Shown in pieces: positions 51,550 through 59,808 of a stretch of 64,000 nucleotides of DNA. The stretch's first letter is position 1; the number at the start of each line of letters is the position of its first letter. The stretch lies in the NCBI GenBank assembly GCA_947382645.1, contig CANDAE010000007.1:1-64000 (forward strand), given 5' to 3'. The translations under genes and the position numbers were made by a program. Origin of the DNA: Suilimivivens sp009774465 (GTDB taxonomy: Bacteria; Bacillota; Clostridia; Lachnospirales; Lachnospiraceae). A model generated the notes under the pieces. That model saw only the letters and a program-made list of their open reading frames with translations. It made no database searches and was not told the origin of the DNA.

Positions 51550-52197
51550 TTAATATTTGATCATTGCGTATGCACCTGCACCACCGGTTGTATCAAAAGT
51601 AACAGTATTCGGATTTGTGTCAACATCTTCCAGAATTGTCACTACACCACCGGGACGAACACATACAATTGCAAAAGTAGCATCTGCCTGTGCGAAGTTT
51701 GCAGGAATGCCTAAAGACAATCTGATTGCTGCGCCATCTGAAGGCAGTAAGCTGTACTTGCCTGCTGTCATCTTTCCAAGCTCAATATTGAGCATAGGAC
51801 CTACTACAGCTCCTTTTGCCTGTGCTGCTACATCAATGGCAGCTTTTGCAAGATAGCTCTTCTTTGCATCCATGTTAAGAAATTTTGCATAAGGCTTGTC
51901 AGCACTTGTAAGGCCATATCCTTCTGCAATTGCTGCTACAGGTGTTGAAACAACGCTTCCGTTTACGCTGGTTGCAAGATAAACGCCTGCAACAGTTGTC
52001 TTAGCGCCTGCAACTGAGCTTGTTACAGGAACTTCTGCAACAGTTGTTACTTCGCCTGATGTACTGGACGCAACAACTTCTTCTGCGCATGAACCGCCGC
52101 CAGTTACGGTTGTAGCACCAACACTCATTGCAGGTGCCATAACTAAAGAAGCAGCCAGTACGCCAGTCATCATTTTCTTGATAATACTTGCTTTCAT
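51550..52197 (-). CDS. secreted protein of unknown function
   Basis: 215 aa from MKASIIKKMMTGVLAASL with AAGGAGG 6 nt upstream; a 13-codon upstream extension runs through this ribosome site and is rejected. The signal peptide is probably cleaved near SVGATT. The mature part is Ala/Val/Thr-rich and ends in a beta-type segment (NTVTFDTTGGAGAYAMIKY). I do not recognise the family. It is divergent from an XRE-type regulator, with two inverted repeats in the shared gap. Confidence 0.65.
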   Translation of the reverse strand: MKASIIKKMMTGVLAASLVMAPAMSVGATTVTGGGSCAEEVVASSTSGEVTTVAEVPVTSSVAGAKTTVAGVYLATSVNGSVVSTPVAAIAEGYGLTSADKPYAKFLNMDAKKSYLAKAAIDVAAQAKGAVVGPMLNIELGKMTAGKYSLLPSDGAAIRLSLGIPANFAQADATFAIVCVRPGGVVTILEDVDTNPNTVTFDTTGGAGAYAMIKY

Positions 52198-52250
52198 TTC
52201 GTCCTCCTTCAAGATTTTTTTGCGGTTATCCGCCATGTAAAAAGCTATTA

Positions 52251-52289
52251 ATGTTTACTAAACATAGCAAAAATGCTATTAATAATAGC
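52251..52289. promoter_or_regulatory. two adjacent inverted repeats between the secreted protein and the XRE regulator
   Basis: ATGTTTA-C-TAAACAT (52251-52265) and GCTATT-AAT-AATAGC (52275-52289) are perfect inverted repeats 9 bp apart in the 259-bp divergent gap. More GCTATT half-sites lie around them. They are candidate operators for the adjacent helix-turn-helix protein. Confidence 0.45.
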
Positions 52290-52456
52290 TCTTTTAAAAG
52301 TATATGCTATTGCTAATATATTTTCAAGTATTTTTTAGTATACAATTTGAAATTATAACAGACATAGACAGTACGCTTCTAAATTCACAAAACAGTATAT
52401 AATATTGGTTTACTGTAAATACCATTAGTTGTTTCAAATTACAGGAAAGGAAAGCT

Positions 52457-52945
52457 ATGGCAAACAATACTCTAGAGCAATACTTGAAAGATCTGCGTAA
52501 ATCCTGCAATTATTCACAGGAATTTGTTGCTTCACACTTAAATATTACCAGACAGACCTACTCACACTATGAAACAGGCAGGGTGACACCTCCGGTTAAT
52601 TCCCTCTATAACCTTGCCAAACTGTACGGAGTTCCTGTCGAAAACTTTCTTGATCTGGTTGTTACTTATAATATCAATATGGATTTTGCATTAAAACCGC
52701 AGGATGACGGAATTGATATGACAGAAGATTTATCCTTTTTTGTTGAATATATAAATGCTCCTGAGAATAGCAAAAAATTTAAATTTCTTAACAGATGGGA
52801 ACGACAGTTTCTGTTCTATTTTCTTCTTATGGATAAACGTGACCAGGACGATATTCTCACCTTTATGAAAGTGAAATATCAAAACCGTTCCAAAGAAAAG
52901 AAACTGGCCAATTATGCAAAAAAACCGGCAGAAGAGCAACTATAG
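52457..52945 (+). CDS. XRE-family transcriptional regulator
   Basis: 162 aa. Residues 6-65 form an HTH_3 domain: LEQYLKDLRKSCNYSQEFVA, ITRQTYSHYETGRVTPP, LYNLAKLYGVPVENF. The C-terminal ~90 residues (after TEDLSFFVEYI) are charged and unassigned. The start has GGAAAGGAAA upstream. Divergent from the secreted protein, which it may control. Confidence 0.85.
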   Translation: MANNTLEQYLKDLRKSCNYSQEFVASHLNITRQTYSHYETGRVTPPVNSLYNLAKLYGVPVENFLDLVVTYNINMDFALKPQDDGIDMTEDLSFFVEYINAPENSKKFKFLNRWERQFLFYFLLMDKRDQDDILTFMKVKYQNRSKEKKLANYAKKPAEEQL

Positions 52946-52965
52946 TCTGCTCTCCTGTCGGTTTT
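52919..52965 (+). terminator. terminator of the XRE regulator gene
   Basis: AAAACCGGCAG-x-AGAGCA pairs with TGCTCT-x-CTGTCGGTTTT (one wobble, one mismatch). The left arm overlaps the end of the coding region. It can also terminate the converging NYN gene. Confidence 0.75.
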
Positions 52966-52982
52966 ACTCTTAATGAATTATA

Positions 52983-53909
52983 TTATTTTTTTCTCGCCCG
53001 TTTCCTGTCATTTTTATCCTGATACAGCTCCACCGTATCAATCCCCTGAACAAACTTGGAAAACTGGCTGTACCCAAAATCTTTCACGTTAAAATTGGCA
53101 TATTTGCTATACACTCGATTGCTCAACTCACTGATTCCAATTCCTTTATTGCCTGCTTTATGAATCATTTCTTTAACATAATTTTTGATTTCTTCCTGTG
53201 ATTGTTCATTATCTTTCAGAGAAAGAGTAACTACATTCTGCTTCTTCTCCAAAAGAAATAATCCGGCGTCCTCCACAAACTTGGACAAAAGACTGTAGCC
53301 ATAACTTCTCACGTCAAAGTCGGGGTACATATTCACCAGCCGGTTGCCCACAGCGGCAAGTTCGACGCTCTTGCCTTTATTTTCATTTTCATTAATAATA
53401 TTGGTAATTGCACTGTAAACTACTTCTCTGCTGATTGTGTTATCCTTATTATCTTTATTTTCTGCCTCCTCATCCTGATTACTTAAGTTCTCCAGATTAA
53501 CAAACCGGGTGCAGGCTACACGGAAAGAACGGGGCGTCTTTTCTTCCCCCATTCCAATCACTTCCATTCCCGATTCCCGAAGGCGGCTGGCCAGACGGGT
53601 AAAGTCACTGTCACTGGACACAATGCAAAATCCATCTACATTTCCTGTATAAAGAATATCCATTGCATCAATGATCAGCGTGGAATCAGTAGCATTTTTT
53701 CCTACTGTATTGCTGAACTGCTGCACAGGAATTACAGAGTTTTCCAATAGTTCTCCCTTCCATTTCGTTGCCTGTGTACTGGTCCAGTCTCCATAGATTC
53801 TTTTATAAGTGGTAATACCGTAAGTTGACAGCTCTTCCAATATAGAGCCAATATATTTTGCTGAAATATTATCTGCGTCTATAAGCAGTGCAAAGCGTTT
53901 ATTATCCAT
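52983..53909 (-). CDS. NYN-domain protein with two OST-HTH/LOTUS domains
   Basis: 308 aa, cytoplasmic. The N-terminal NYN (PIN-like) nuclease fold (about 1-140) has acidic residues in ALLIDADN (D11, D13), NATDSTLIIDAMD and CIVSSDSDFTRLA. Two LOTUS/OST-HTH modules follow (about 168-235 and 240-303), each ending in an RSYGYSLLSKF or KDFGYSQFSKF-type helix; these bind RNA in known cases. Suggests an RNA-processing role. Ribosome site AAAGGAG. Confidence 0.85.
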   Translation of the reverse strand: MDNKRFALLIDADNISAKYIGSILEELSTYGITTYKRIYGDWTSTQATKWKGELLENSVIPVQQFSNTVGKNATDSTLIIDAMDILYTGNVDGFCIVSSDSDFTRLASRLRESGMEVIGMGEEKTPRSFRVACTRFVNLENLSNQDEEAENKDNKDNTISREVVYSAITNIINENENKGKSVELAAVGNRLVNMYPDFDVRSYGYSLLSKFVEDAGLFLLEKKQNVVTLSLKDNEQSQEEIKNYVKEMIHKAGNKGIGISELSNRVYSKYANFNVKDFGYSQFSKFVQGIDTVELYQDKNDRKRARKK

Positions 53910-53941
53910 AATTTTACTCCTTTGTGTACATTATATCACAC

Positions 53942-53977
53942 AAAAACCCCTCATACAAATCATTTGTACAAGGGGTT
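53942..53977 (-). terminator. terminator of the decarboxylase cluster
   Basis: On the minus strand AACCCCT and AGGGGTT arms with an inner ACAAAT/ATTTGT pairing, followed by TTTTT. It lies about 50 nt after the oadA stop. Confidence 0.8.
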
Positions 53978-54026
53978 ATCTGCTTAGCCTAAAGATGACT
54001 CGCAACAGGCGACATCCATTATTTCA

Positions 54027-55454
54027 TTACACAGGATATGCCGCGTTCTTTGTATCAGCCTGTGACATATCGACCTTTTCCTGCTGTGCCTGACGGTATT
54101 TGAAAAAGTCTGTTGCAACCTGAGGGAATAAAGCGTAGGATAATACATCCTCATCCTGCTGCTTCCATTCCTTCATTTCAGATTCCAGCTTATCCATTTC
54201 GTTTTCAATTAAATCAGCAGGACGACAGGTAATTCTCTTTTCACCAGGAATAACCTTGTCGATAATTTCCTGATTCATAGGCTTAACTGTCTGACCATAC
54301 TCACCACGAAGCACTGCCTTAGTCTCCTTGGTTGCCATCTTATATCTTTCACCCATAAGTACATTAAATACTGCCTGTGTACCTACGATCTGGGATGAAG
54401 GAGTTACAAGCGGCGGCTCGCCTAAATCTTTTCTAACCTGAGGAATTTCTCTTAATACATCATAATACTTGTCTTCTGCATTCTGCTCTTTCAACTGACT
54501 TACCATGTTGGAAAGCATACCGCCGGGAACCTGATATAAAAGTGTCTTAATATCAACGCCCATAACCTTGGGATTAAGAAGTCCGCTTGCAAGGCACTCA
54601 TCCCTATAAGGTCTGAAGTAATCAGCAATCTCAGATAAAAGATTCTGATCGTAACCGGTATCATAAGGTGTGCCCTTAAAGGTTTCAACCATAACCTCTG
54701 TTGCAGGCTGTGAAGTACCCATAGCAAAAGGAGAAATTGCACAGTCAATTACATCTACTCCTGCCTCAACTGCCTTAAGATAGGTCATACTTGCAACACC
54801 TGATGTATAGTGAGTATGAAGCTGAATCGGAAGCTTCGTTGCAGACTTCATAGCAGCAATCATTTCAGATGCCTTATAAGGAACCAAAAGACCTGCCATA
54901 TCCTTGATACAAATAGAATCCGCACCCATTTCCTCAATCTTCTTCGCCATATCCATCCAGTATTCCATCGTATAGGCGTCGCCTAAAGTATAAGAAAGAG
55001 CAACCTGTGCATGGCCTCTGCCTTCCTGTACTTTCACTTTATTTGTAGCATTAACTGCTTCCTGAAGGTTTCTAAGATCATTCAAGCAGTCAAAAATACG
55101 AATGATATCAATACCATTTGCAATAGATTTCTCAACAAAGCTGTCTACTACGTCATCTGCATAAGGTCTGTAACCTAAAATATTCTGACCTCTGAAAAGC
55201 ATCTGCAGTTTTGTATTCTTAAATCCATCTCTCAACTTTCTAAGTCTCTCCCAGGGATCTTCCTTTAAGAAACGAAGTGATGCATCAAAGGTAGCGCCGC
55301 CCCAGCACTCTACTGCATGATAGCCAACTTTATCCATTTTTTCAACGATTGGAAGCATCATCTCGGTGGGCATTCTTGTTGCAATCAAAGACTGATGTGC
55401 ATCACGAAGAACAGTTTCCATGATTCCAACCGGTTTTTTAGCCTGTTCTGCCAT
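54027..55454 (-). CDS. oadA: oxaloacetate decarboxylase alpha subunit / pyruvate carboxylase subunit B (carboxyltransferase)
   Basis: 475 aa. A DRE-TIM-like carboxyltransferase domain (about 8-280) has LRDAHQSLIATRM, FRGQNILGY, CIKDMAGLL (active-site Lys) and LHTHYTSG (metal His pair); the PYC_OADA domain follows. It moves CO2 between oxaloacetate/pyruvate and biotin. It lacks the C-terminal biotinyl domain found in many OadA proteins; biotin is on the separate carrier at 56776. Last gene of the cluster, ribosome site AAGGAGG. Confidence 0.92.
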   Translation of the reverse strand: MAEQAKKPVGIMETVLRDAHQSLIATRMPTEMMLPIVEKMDKVGYHAVECWGGATFDASLRFLKEDPWERLRKLRDGFKNTKLQMLFRGQNILGYRPYADDVVDSFVEKSIANGIDIIRIFDCLNDLRNLQEAVNATNKVKVQEGRGHAQVALSYTLGDAYTMEYWMDMAKKIEEMGADSICIKDMAGLLVPYKASEMIAAMKSATKLPIQLHTHYTSGVASMTYLKAVEAGVDVIDCAISPFAMGTSQPATEVMVETFKGTPYDTGYDQNLLSEIADYFRPYRDECLASGLLNPKVMGVDIKTLLYQVPGGMLSNMVSQLKEQNAEDKYYDVLREIPQVRKDLGEPPLVTPSSQIVGTQAVFNVLMGERYKMATKETKAVLRGEYGQTVKPMNQEIIDKVIPGEKRITCRPADLIENEMDKLESEMKEWKQQDEDVLSYALFPQVATDFFKYRQAQQEKVDMSQADTKNAAYPV

Positions 55455-55490
55455 TTTAAAATCCTCCTTATTATATAAACCTTACTTGGA

Positions 55491-55578
55491 AGAATGACTC
55501 TCTGGAGTCATTCTTCTTACATGAAACATAGAAATTCTTTGGCGGCGTCTTTTGACGTCTTAGAATTTCTTTTCATGT
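55491..55578 (-). promoter_or_regulatory. two tandem hairpins between oadB and oadA
   Basis: AGAATGACTC/GAGTCATTCT (55491-55514) is a perfect 10-bp stem. Next to it, ACATGAAA...AGAAATTCT pairs with AGAATTTCT...TTTCATGT with an inner GCGTC/GACGT stem (55519-55578). No T-run follows either, so they are more likely mRNA processing or stability elements than full terminators. Confidence 0.55.
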
Positions 55579-55580
55579 TA

Positions 55581-56732
55581 TTAAAATACTCCAAACACAG
55601 CCATAAATGTACCGGCTGCCACCGCTGTACCAATAACACCTGCAACGTTAGGTCCCATTGCATGCATCAAAAGGAAGTTCGTAGGATCTGCCTCCGCGCC
55701 AACCTTCTGAGAAACTCTGGCCGCCATAGGAACTGCAGATACACCTGCCGAACCAATAAGAGGATTTACCTTTCCCTTGGTTGCAATACACATAAGCTTT
55801 CCAAAAAGTACACCTGCTGCAGTACCAAATGCAAACGCAATCAAACCAAGCGCAACTATCTTTAAAGTATCCAGATTCAGGAAAGCTTCGGCACTTGTAG
55901 TTGCTCCTACGGAAGTACCCAACAGAATAACTACAATATACATAAGTGCGTTAGATGCAGTATCGGTAAGCTGCCTTACCACACCGGATTCTCTGAACAG
56001 ATTACCTAACATCAACATACCAACCAAAGGCGCTGTAGTAGGAAGAATCATGCAGACTACAATTGTAACAATAATGGGGAAGAGTATCTTTTCCAGTTTG
56101 GAAACCGGACGAAGCTGTCCCATTTTGATCTTTCTTTCTTTTTCAGTTGTAAGCAGCTTCATAATAGGCGGCTGGATAATAGGTACCAGCGACATATAAG
56201 AATATGCTGCCACTGCAATTGGTCCAAGAAGGGCTGTCTGTCCTAATTTTCCTGCAAGGAAAATAGACGTAGGGCCATCTGCACCACCGATAATGGAGAT
56301 TGCTGCTGCTGCTTTATCATTAAAGCCCATTGCAATTGCTCCAAAATATGCTGCAAAGATACCAAACTGTGCTGCAGCACCAAGTAAGAAGCTCTTAGGA
56401 TTGGCAATCAAAGGACCGAAGTCCGTCATCGCACCGACACCCATAAAAATCAATGACGGCAGGATTGCCCATTCATCTAAGAGATAAAAATAATACAGCA
56501 GTCCACCGGTTCCATTTGCGGAATCTTTAATGCTTAACATGATATCAGGATAAATGTTAACCAGCAGCATGCCAAATGCGATTGGGGTAAGGAGCAGTGG
56601 TTCAAAGCCCTTAGCGATCGCGAGATAGAGAAATACACAAGCCACAAGGATCATCAGATAGTTGCCCCAGGTAAGATTGAAAAAGGCTGTCTGATGGATC
56701 AGATTGGACAGTGTAGATACTATATAATCCAT
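55581..56732 (-). CDS. oadB: sodium-pumping decarboxylase beta subunit
   Basis: 383 aa with about nine to eleven helices. It decarboxylates carboxybiotin in the membrane and exports Na+. Family segments: FMGVGAMTDFGPLIANP, SIIGGADGPTSIFLAGKL, PLVGMLMLGNLFRESGV and a C-terminal AMGPNVAGVIGTAVAAG. Conserved Asp of GGADGPT is present. Shared by oxaloacetate, methylmalonyl-CoA and glutaconyl-CoA decarboxylases, so it does not fix the substrate. Confidence 0.94.
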   Translation of the reverse strand: MDYIVSTLSNLIHQTAFFNLTWGNYLMILVACVFLYLAIAKGFEPLLLTPIAFGMLLVNIYPDIMLSIKDSANGTGGLLYYFYLLDEWAILPSLIFMGVGAMTDFGPLIANPKSFLLGAAAQFGIFAAYFGAIAMGFNDKAAAAISIIGGADGPTSIFLAGKLGQTALLGPIAVAAYSYMSLVPIIQPPIMKLLTTEKERKIKMGQLRPVSKLEKILFPIIVTIVVCMILPTTAPLVGMLMLGNLFRESGVVRQLTDTASNALMYIVVILLGTSVGATTSAEAFLNLDTLKIVALGLIAFAFGTAAGVLFGKLMCIATKGKVNPLIGSAGVSAVPMAARVSQKVGAEADPTNFLLMHAMGPNVAGVIGTAVAAGTFMAVFGVF

Positions 56733-56775
56733 TTGTTTTACCTCCGATAAATTTTCGCAGCGCTTACTGCACTAA

Positions 56776-57144
56776 CTAATTCATTGTTGCAAGTAATGCG
56801 CCTGCCTCAACAGCTTCACCAACTGCTACATCAATGCTGGCTACGGTACCGTCCTGAGGTGCTACAACAGGGATTTCCATCTTCATTGCTTCCAGAATGA
56901 CTACTGTATCACCAGCCTTAAGTGACTGTCCTACACTTGCTTCTACCTTAAATACCTTTCCTGCTGCTCCGGCTTCCACTTTAACACTTCCTGCTCCGCC
57001 TGCTGCTTTTACTGCAGGAGCTGCCTTGGGAGCTGCCTTCGGTGCAGCTTTAGGCGCTGCCGGTGCGGGTGCCCCTGTAGATGCACCTTCTTCTACTACT
57101 ACATCATATACGTTGCCATTTACGGTAATTGTATAATTTTTCAT
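56776..57144 (-). CDS. biotin carboxyl carrier protein of the decarboxylase
   Basis: 122 aa. A short N-terminal beta segment and an Ala/Pro/Lys-rich flexible linker (about 22-48) lead to a biotinyl domain with ILEAMKMEIPVVAP; K88 is the biotinylated residue. It swings between the carboxyltransferase subunits and OadB. Ribosome site AAGGAGG lies in the last unit of the upstream 52-bp repeats. Confidence 0.93.
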   Translation of the reverse strand: MKNYTITVNGNVYDVVVEEGASTGAPAPAAPKAAPKAAPKAAPAVKAAGGAGSVKVEAGAAGKVFKVEASVGQSLKAGDTVVILEAMKMEIPVVAPQDGTVASIDVAVGEAVEAGALLATMN

Positions 57145-57151
57145 TTCCTAA

Positions 57152-57314
57152 TCCTCCTTATTTTTTGAGAAAATCCAAGTCCCTTTAACCAAGGGAGGAT
57201 TTATCCTCCTTATTTGTTGAGAAAATCCAAGTCCCTTTTGCCAAGGGAGGATTTATCCTCCTTATTTGTTGAAGAAAATCCGACCCCCTTGACGAGGGGA
57301 GGATTTTCCTCCTT
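57152..57314. repeat. three 52-bp tandem repeats with internal hairpins
   Basis: Units start at 57152, 57204 and 57256 with a partial fourth at 57307. Each carries, on the minus strand, AAGGAGGAT followed by ATCCTCC, so the Shine-Dalgarno-like stretch can pair with its neighbour. The following CCCTT/AAGGG arms give an alternative stem. The final AAGGAGG serves the biotin carrier gene. Confidence 0.8.
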
Positions 57315-57338
57315 GCAATCTATACATTCATTTAAAAA

Positions 57339-58118
57339 CTACGCTCTCTGCCATTTACTACCGGCACGTCTAATGCTTCTGACCACAAAACCATCTGTGG
57401 AAGAAGCGCCTTCGCTTGCTGCAATTGCCGCTGAAATAACTGCAACCAGTTCAAGGTCATCAGACAGTTCTTCGGTTTCGACGGTCTGTTTAACTGCATT
57501 GCTAACTGCTGCACCCTTGACGTTTTCTTTGTCAGATTTCTTTGTCAGCTTATCCTGAATCTTGGGAATCACTCCGAAACAACTGATAATTGCACTGATT
57601 AAAATAAGCACAATAAACACGGTTCCCATACCAAGAAGTGTATTCAGTGCGGCCTTTTCCATTATCTCACCAAAGGAGTATTCCACGTTGGTGGTAATGC
57701 TGAGAGGCAAACCATCTTCGTACACAATTTCAACATTTGCGTCACGCACTTCGCCTTTTATCTTTACTGTGACTGTTCCATCCACAGCATAGCTTGCGCC
57801 TTCAACAACTTCTTTCTCCATAGAATTTTCAGTGACTCCAACTATTTCCACATAATTACCCATATCCCCTAAAGCGCTCTTCCAGCTTTCAAAAGCACTC
57901 TTAAAGGCAGAGGAGTCCATACCGCTTTGCTCTAAATAGGCAATATAGTTTTCCTCGCTCTGCTGGGCTACGATCTCACTGATCACAGTAACATAGTTTT
58001 CTGCAAACTGCTGTGCTTCCTGTGTGGTAAGCAGATCCGCCTTATCCTCCTGCCTGCCGCAGGCTGTGAGACCAAGCATACAGGTAACCATACCTAATAC
58101 TAGTAACCATTTTTTCAT
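57339..58118 (-). CDS. OadG-like gamma subunit with lipoprotein-type N-terminus
   Basis: 259 aa from MKKWLLVLGMVTCMLGL with lipobox LTAC; an ATG four codons upstream has poor spacing. An extracytoplasmic domain (about 25-165) precedes one membrane helix (GMGTVFIVLILISAIISCF), the OadG-type helix, and a cytoplasmic tail with an acidic run. OadG organises the alpha and beta subunits. It is much longer than the ~80-120 aa of classic OadG because of the added outer domain. Confidence 0.8.
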   Translation of the reverse strand: MKKWLLVLGMVTCMLGLTACGRQEDKADLLTTQEAQQFAENYVTVISEIVAQQSEENYIAYLEQSGMDSSAFKSAFESWKSALGDMGNYVEIVGVTENSMEKEVVEGASYAVDGTVTVKIKGEVRDANVEIVYEDGLPLSITTNVEYSFGEIMEKAALNTLLGMGTVFIVLILISAIISCFGVIPKIQDKLTKKSDKENVKGAAVSNAVKQTVETEELSDDLELVAVISAAIAASEGASSTDGFVVRSIRRAGSKWQRA

Positions 58119-58136
58119 ATTAAGTATCATCCTTTC

Positions 58137-59567
58137 CTATACTGTACCATGCTTTTTTGCGGGACGATCTTCTCTCTTGGAAAGCAGCATTTCAAAAGCG
58201 CCTATCAGATACTTTCTGGTTGCTGCCGGCTCAATGATCTGATCTACATACCCTCTCTTTGCTGCACCTGCCGCACTTGTCTGGAGAGAAGCATATTCCT
58301 TTGCACAAGCCTCAATCTTCTCTGCTCCCTGACCGTCACAGATAATCTTTGCCGCTAATTTTGCATCCATAGTTCCAATCTGTGCATCCGGCCATGCCAT
58401 AGTAATATCAGCACCGATTGCCTTGGAATTCATGGTCACATACGCACTTCCAAAAGCCTGTCCGATTACAACATTCACTTTGGGAACTGTTGCATCAGCA
58501 AATGCATATGTAAGCTTTGCTGATGCCTTTGCAATTTTCTTTTCGGAACATTTATCTGCTTTAAAGCCCTTTACATTGGTAAGAGAAAGCACCGGAATAT
58601 TAAATGCATCACAGAAAGTAATAAATTCTGCTGCCTTATCACATCCTGCCGGAGTAAGAACCGGATCGAACTTATCTGTAACCGTTCCATCTTCTCCATA
58701 AACCTCGCTGCGGTTTGCAACCGCACCGATTGTCACGCCATTTAACTTAATAAATGCAGTTACCATTTCCTTTGCGTATCCGGCCTTAACTTCAAATACC
58801 GCACCGCTGTCCGCAAGCTGTGATAATGCAATTGCTGTATCGCCCGTACAATTTGCAATTTCTGCACAGGAACGGTTTAAATCATCTGTGCAGTCCTCAA
58901 AAACCGGATCTTCTTCATTATTTGCCGGAAGCATACATACAAGCTCTCTGATCTGGGCAAAAATAGATGCCTCGTCTGCGACTACATCAACAATGCCTGC
59001 CTGTTCACTCTGGAATGCCGCAGCGGAAGTATCACATCTGCTGATTTCATTTCCATCTAACGCATTAGGCGCATTTACAAACAGCTTTGCCTTCTTTTCT
59101 TCCATAAAAGTAAAGTCTGTCAAAGTAGGGATCAGGGCAAGTCCGCCGCCGCATGAACCAAAAATAGCAGTAATCTGAGGAATCACTCCTGAACTAAGTA
59201 CCTGCTTTTTGTAGATCTCGCCAAATCCGTTCAGTGCATCTGCAGCTTCCTGTAATCTAAGTCCGGCAGATTCAATAAGCCCAATTACGGGTGCGCCCAT
59301 TTTAAGTGCCAGATCATAAAGGCTGGCAATTTTTCTGGCATGCATTTCACCAACGCTTCCGTTTAATACAGACGCATCCTGGCTGTATACATACACAAGA
59401 TTACCACCTATCACTCCATATCCGGTGATAACACCATCAGAAGGAGTTTCTGTCTGTTTCAGATTAAAATCAGTGCTTCTCGCAGTAACCTGCGCACCGA
59501 TCTCAACGAAACTGTTTTCGTCGAGCAAAGCAGCTATTCTTTGACTCGCCTGTGAAAAAGTACTCAT
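58137..59567 (-). CDS. acyl-CoA-type carboxyltransferase subunit (MmdA/PccB-like)
   Basis: 476 aa, with two crotonase-like halves (PF01039 type). SVGEMHARKIASLYDLAL, LIESAGLRLQEA, FGSCGGGLALIPTLTDF and, in the second half, GQAFGSAYVTMNSKAIGADI contain the oxyanion-hole glycines. Homologues carboxylate or decarboxylate acyl-CoA such as methylmalonyl- or glutaconyl-CoA. It is shorter and more divergent than MmdA (about 510 aa), so the acyl-CoA is uncertain. First gene of the cluster, ribosome site GGAGGG. Confidence 0.85.
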   Translation of the reverse strand: MSTFSQASQRIAALLDENSFVEIGAQVTARSTDFNLKQTETPSDGVITGYGVIGGNLVYVYSQDASVLNGSVGEMHARKIASLYDLALKMGAPVIGLIESAGLRLQEAADALNGFGEIYKKQVLSSGVIPQITAIFGSCGGGLALIPTLTDFTFMEEKKAKLFVNAPNALDGNEISRCDTSAAAFQSEQAGIVDVVADEASIFAQIRELVCMLPANNEEDPVFEDCTDDLNRSCAEIANCTGDTAIALSQLADSGAVFEVKAGYAKEMVTAFIKLNGVTIGAVANRSEVYGEDGTVTDKFDPVLTPAGCDKAAEFITFCDAFNIPVLSLTNVKGFKADKCSEKKIAKASAKLTYAFADATVPKVNVVIGQAFGSAYVTMNSKAIGADITMAWPDAQIGTMDAKLAAKIICDGQGAEKIEACAKEYASLQTSAAGAAKRGYVDQIIEPAATRKYLIGAFEMLLSKREDRPAKKHGTV

Positions 59568-59639
59568 TTTTCAGCCCTCCATTTTATATTAAAAAAATTA
59601 TAACTTGATTCACAGGGACACAAGTATCCCCATAATTTT

Positions 59640-59700
59640 TCCTATAGCAGTATACCATAAATAAAGCAAATATCATAGTATAAAGTTCTTAATTTTCTTA
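59640..59700 (-). promoter_or_regulatory. possible promoter region of the decarboxylase cluster
   Basis: On the minus strand a TGG-TATACT extended -10 box lies about 85 nt upstream of the carboxyltransferase start. No convincing -35 is paired with it. The rest of the 241-bp gap is AT-rich with no ORF. Confidence 0.3.
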
Positions 59701-59808
59701 TTTTTTTTAAATTATCGTTTTAGTGAAATGTATTCTATCACATTATGACATATTTAAGGCAGAAAATACATAAAAATAAAAAGAGATAACCTGTTCGGAT
59801 GAAAAAAT

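Noticed and set aside
55777..56199. 140-codon plus-strand ORF
   Set aside because: Antisense to oadB, whose membrane and GGADGPT motifs are clear.
57152..57314. CRISPR array
   Set aside because: The three units are whole tandem repeats with a 52-bp period and no unique spacers; no cas genes are near.
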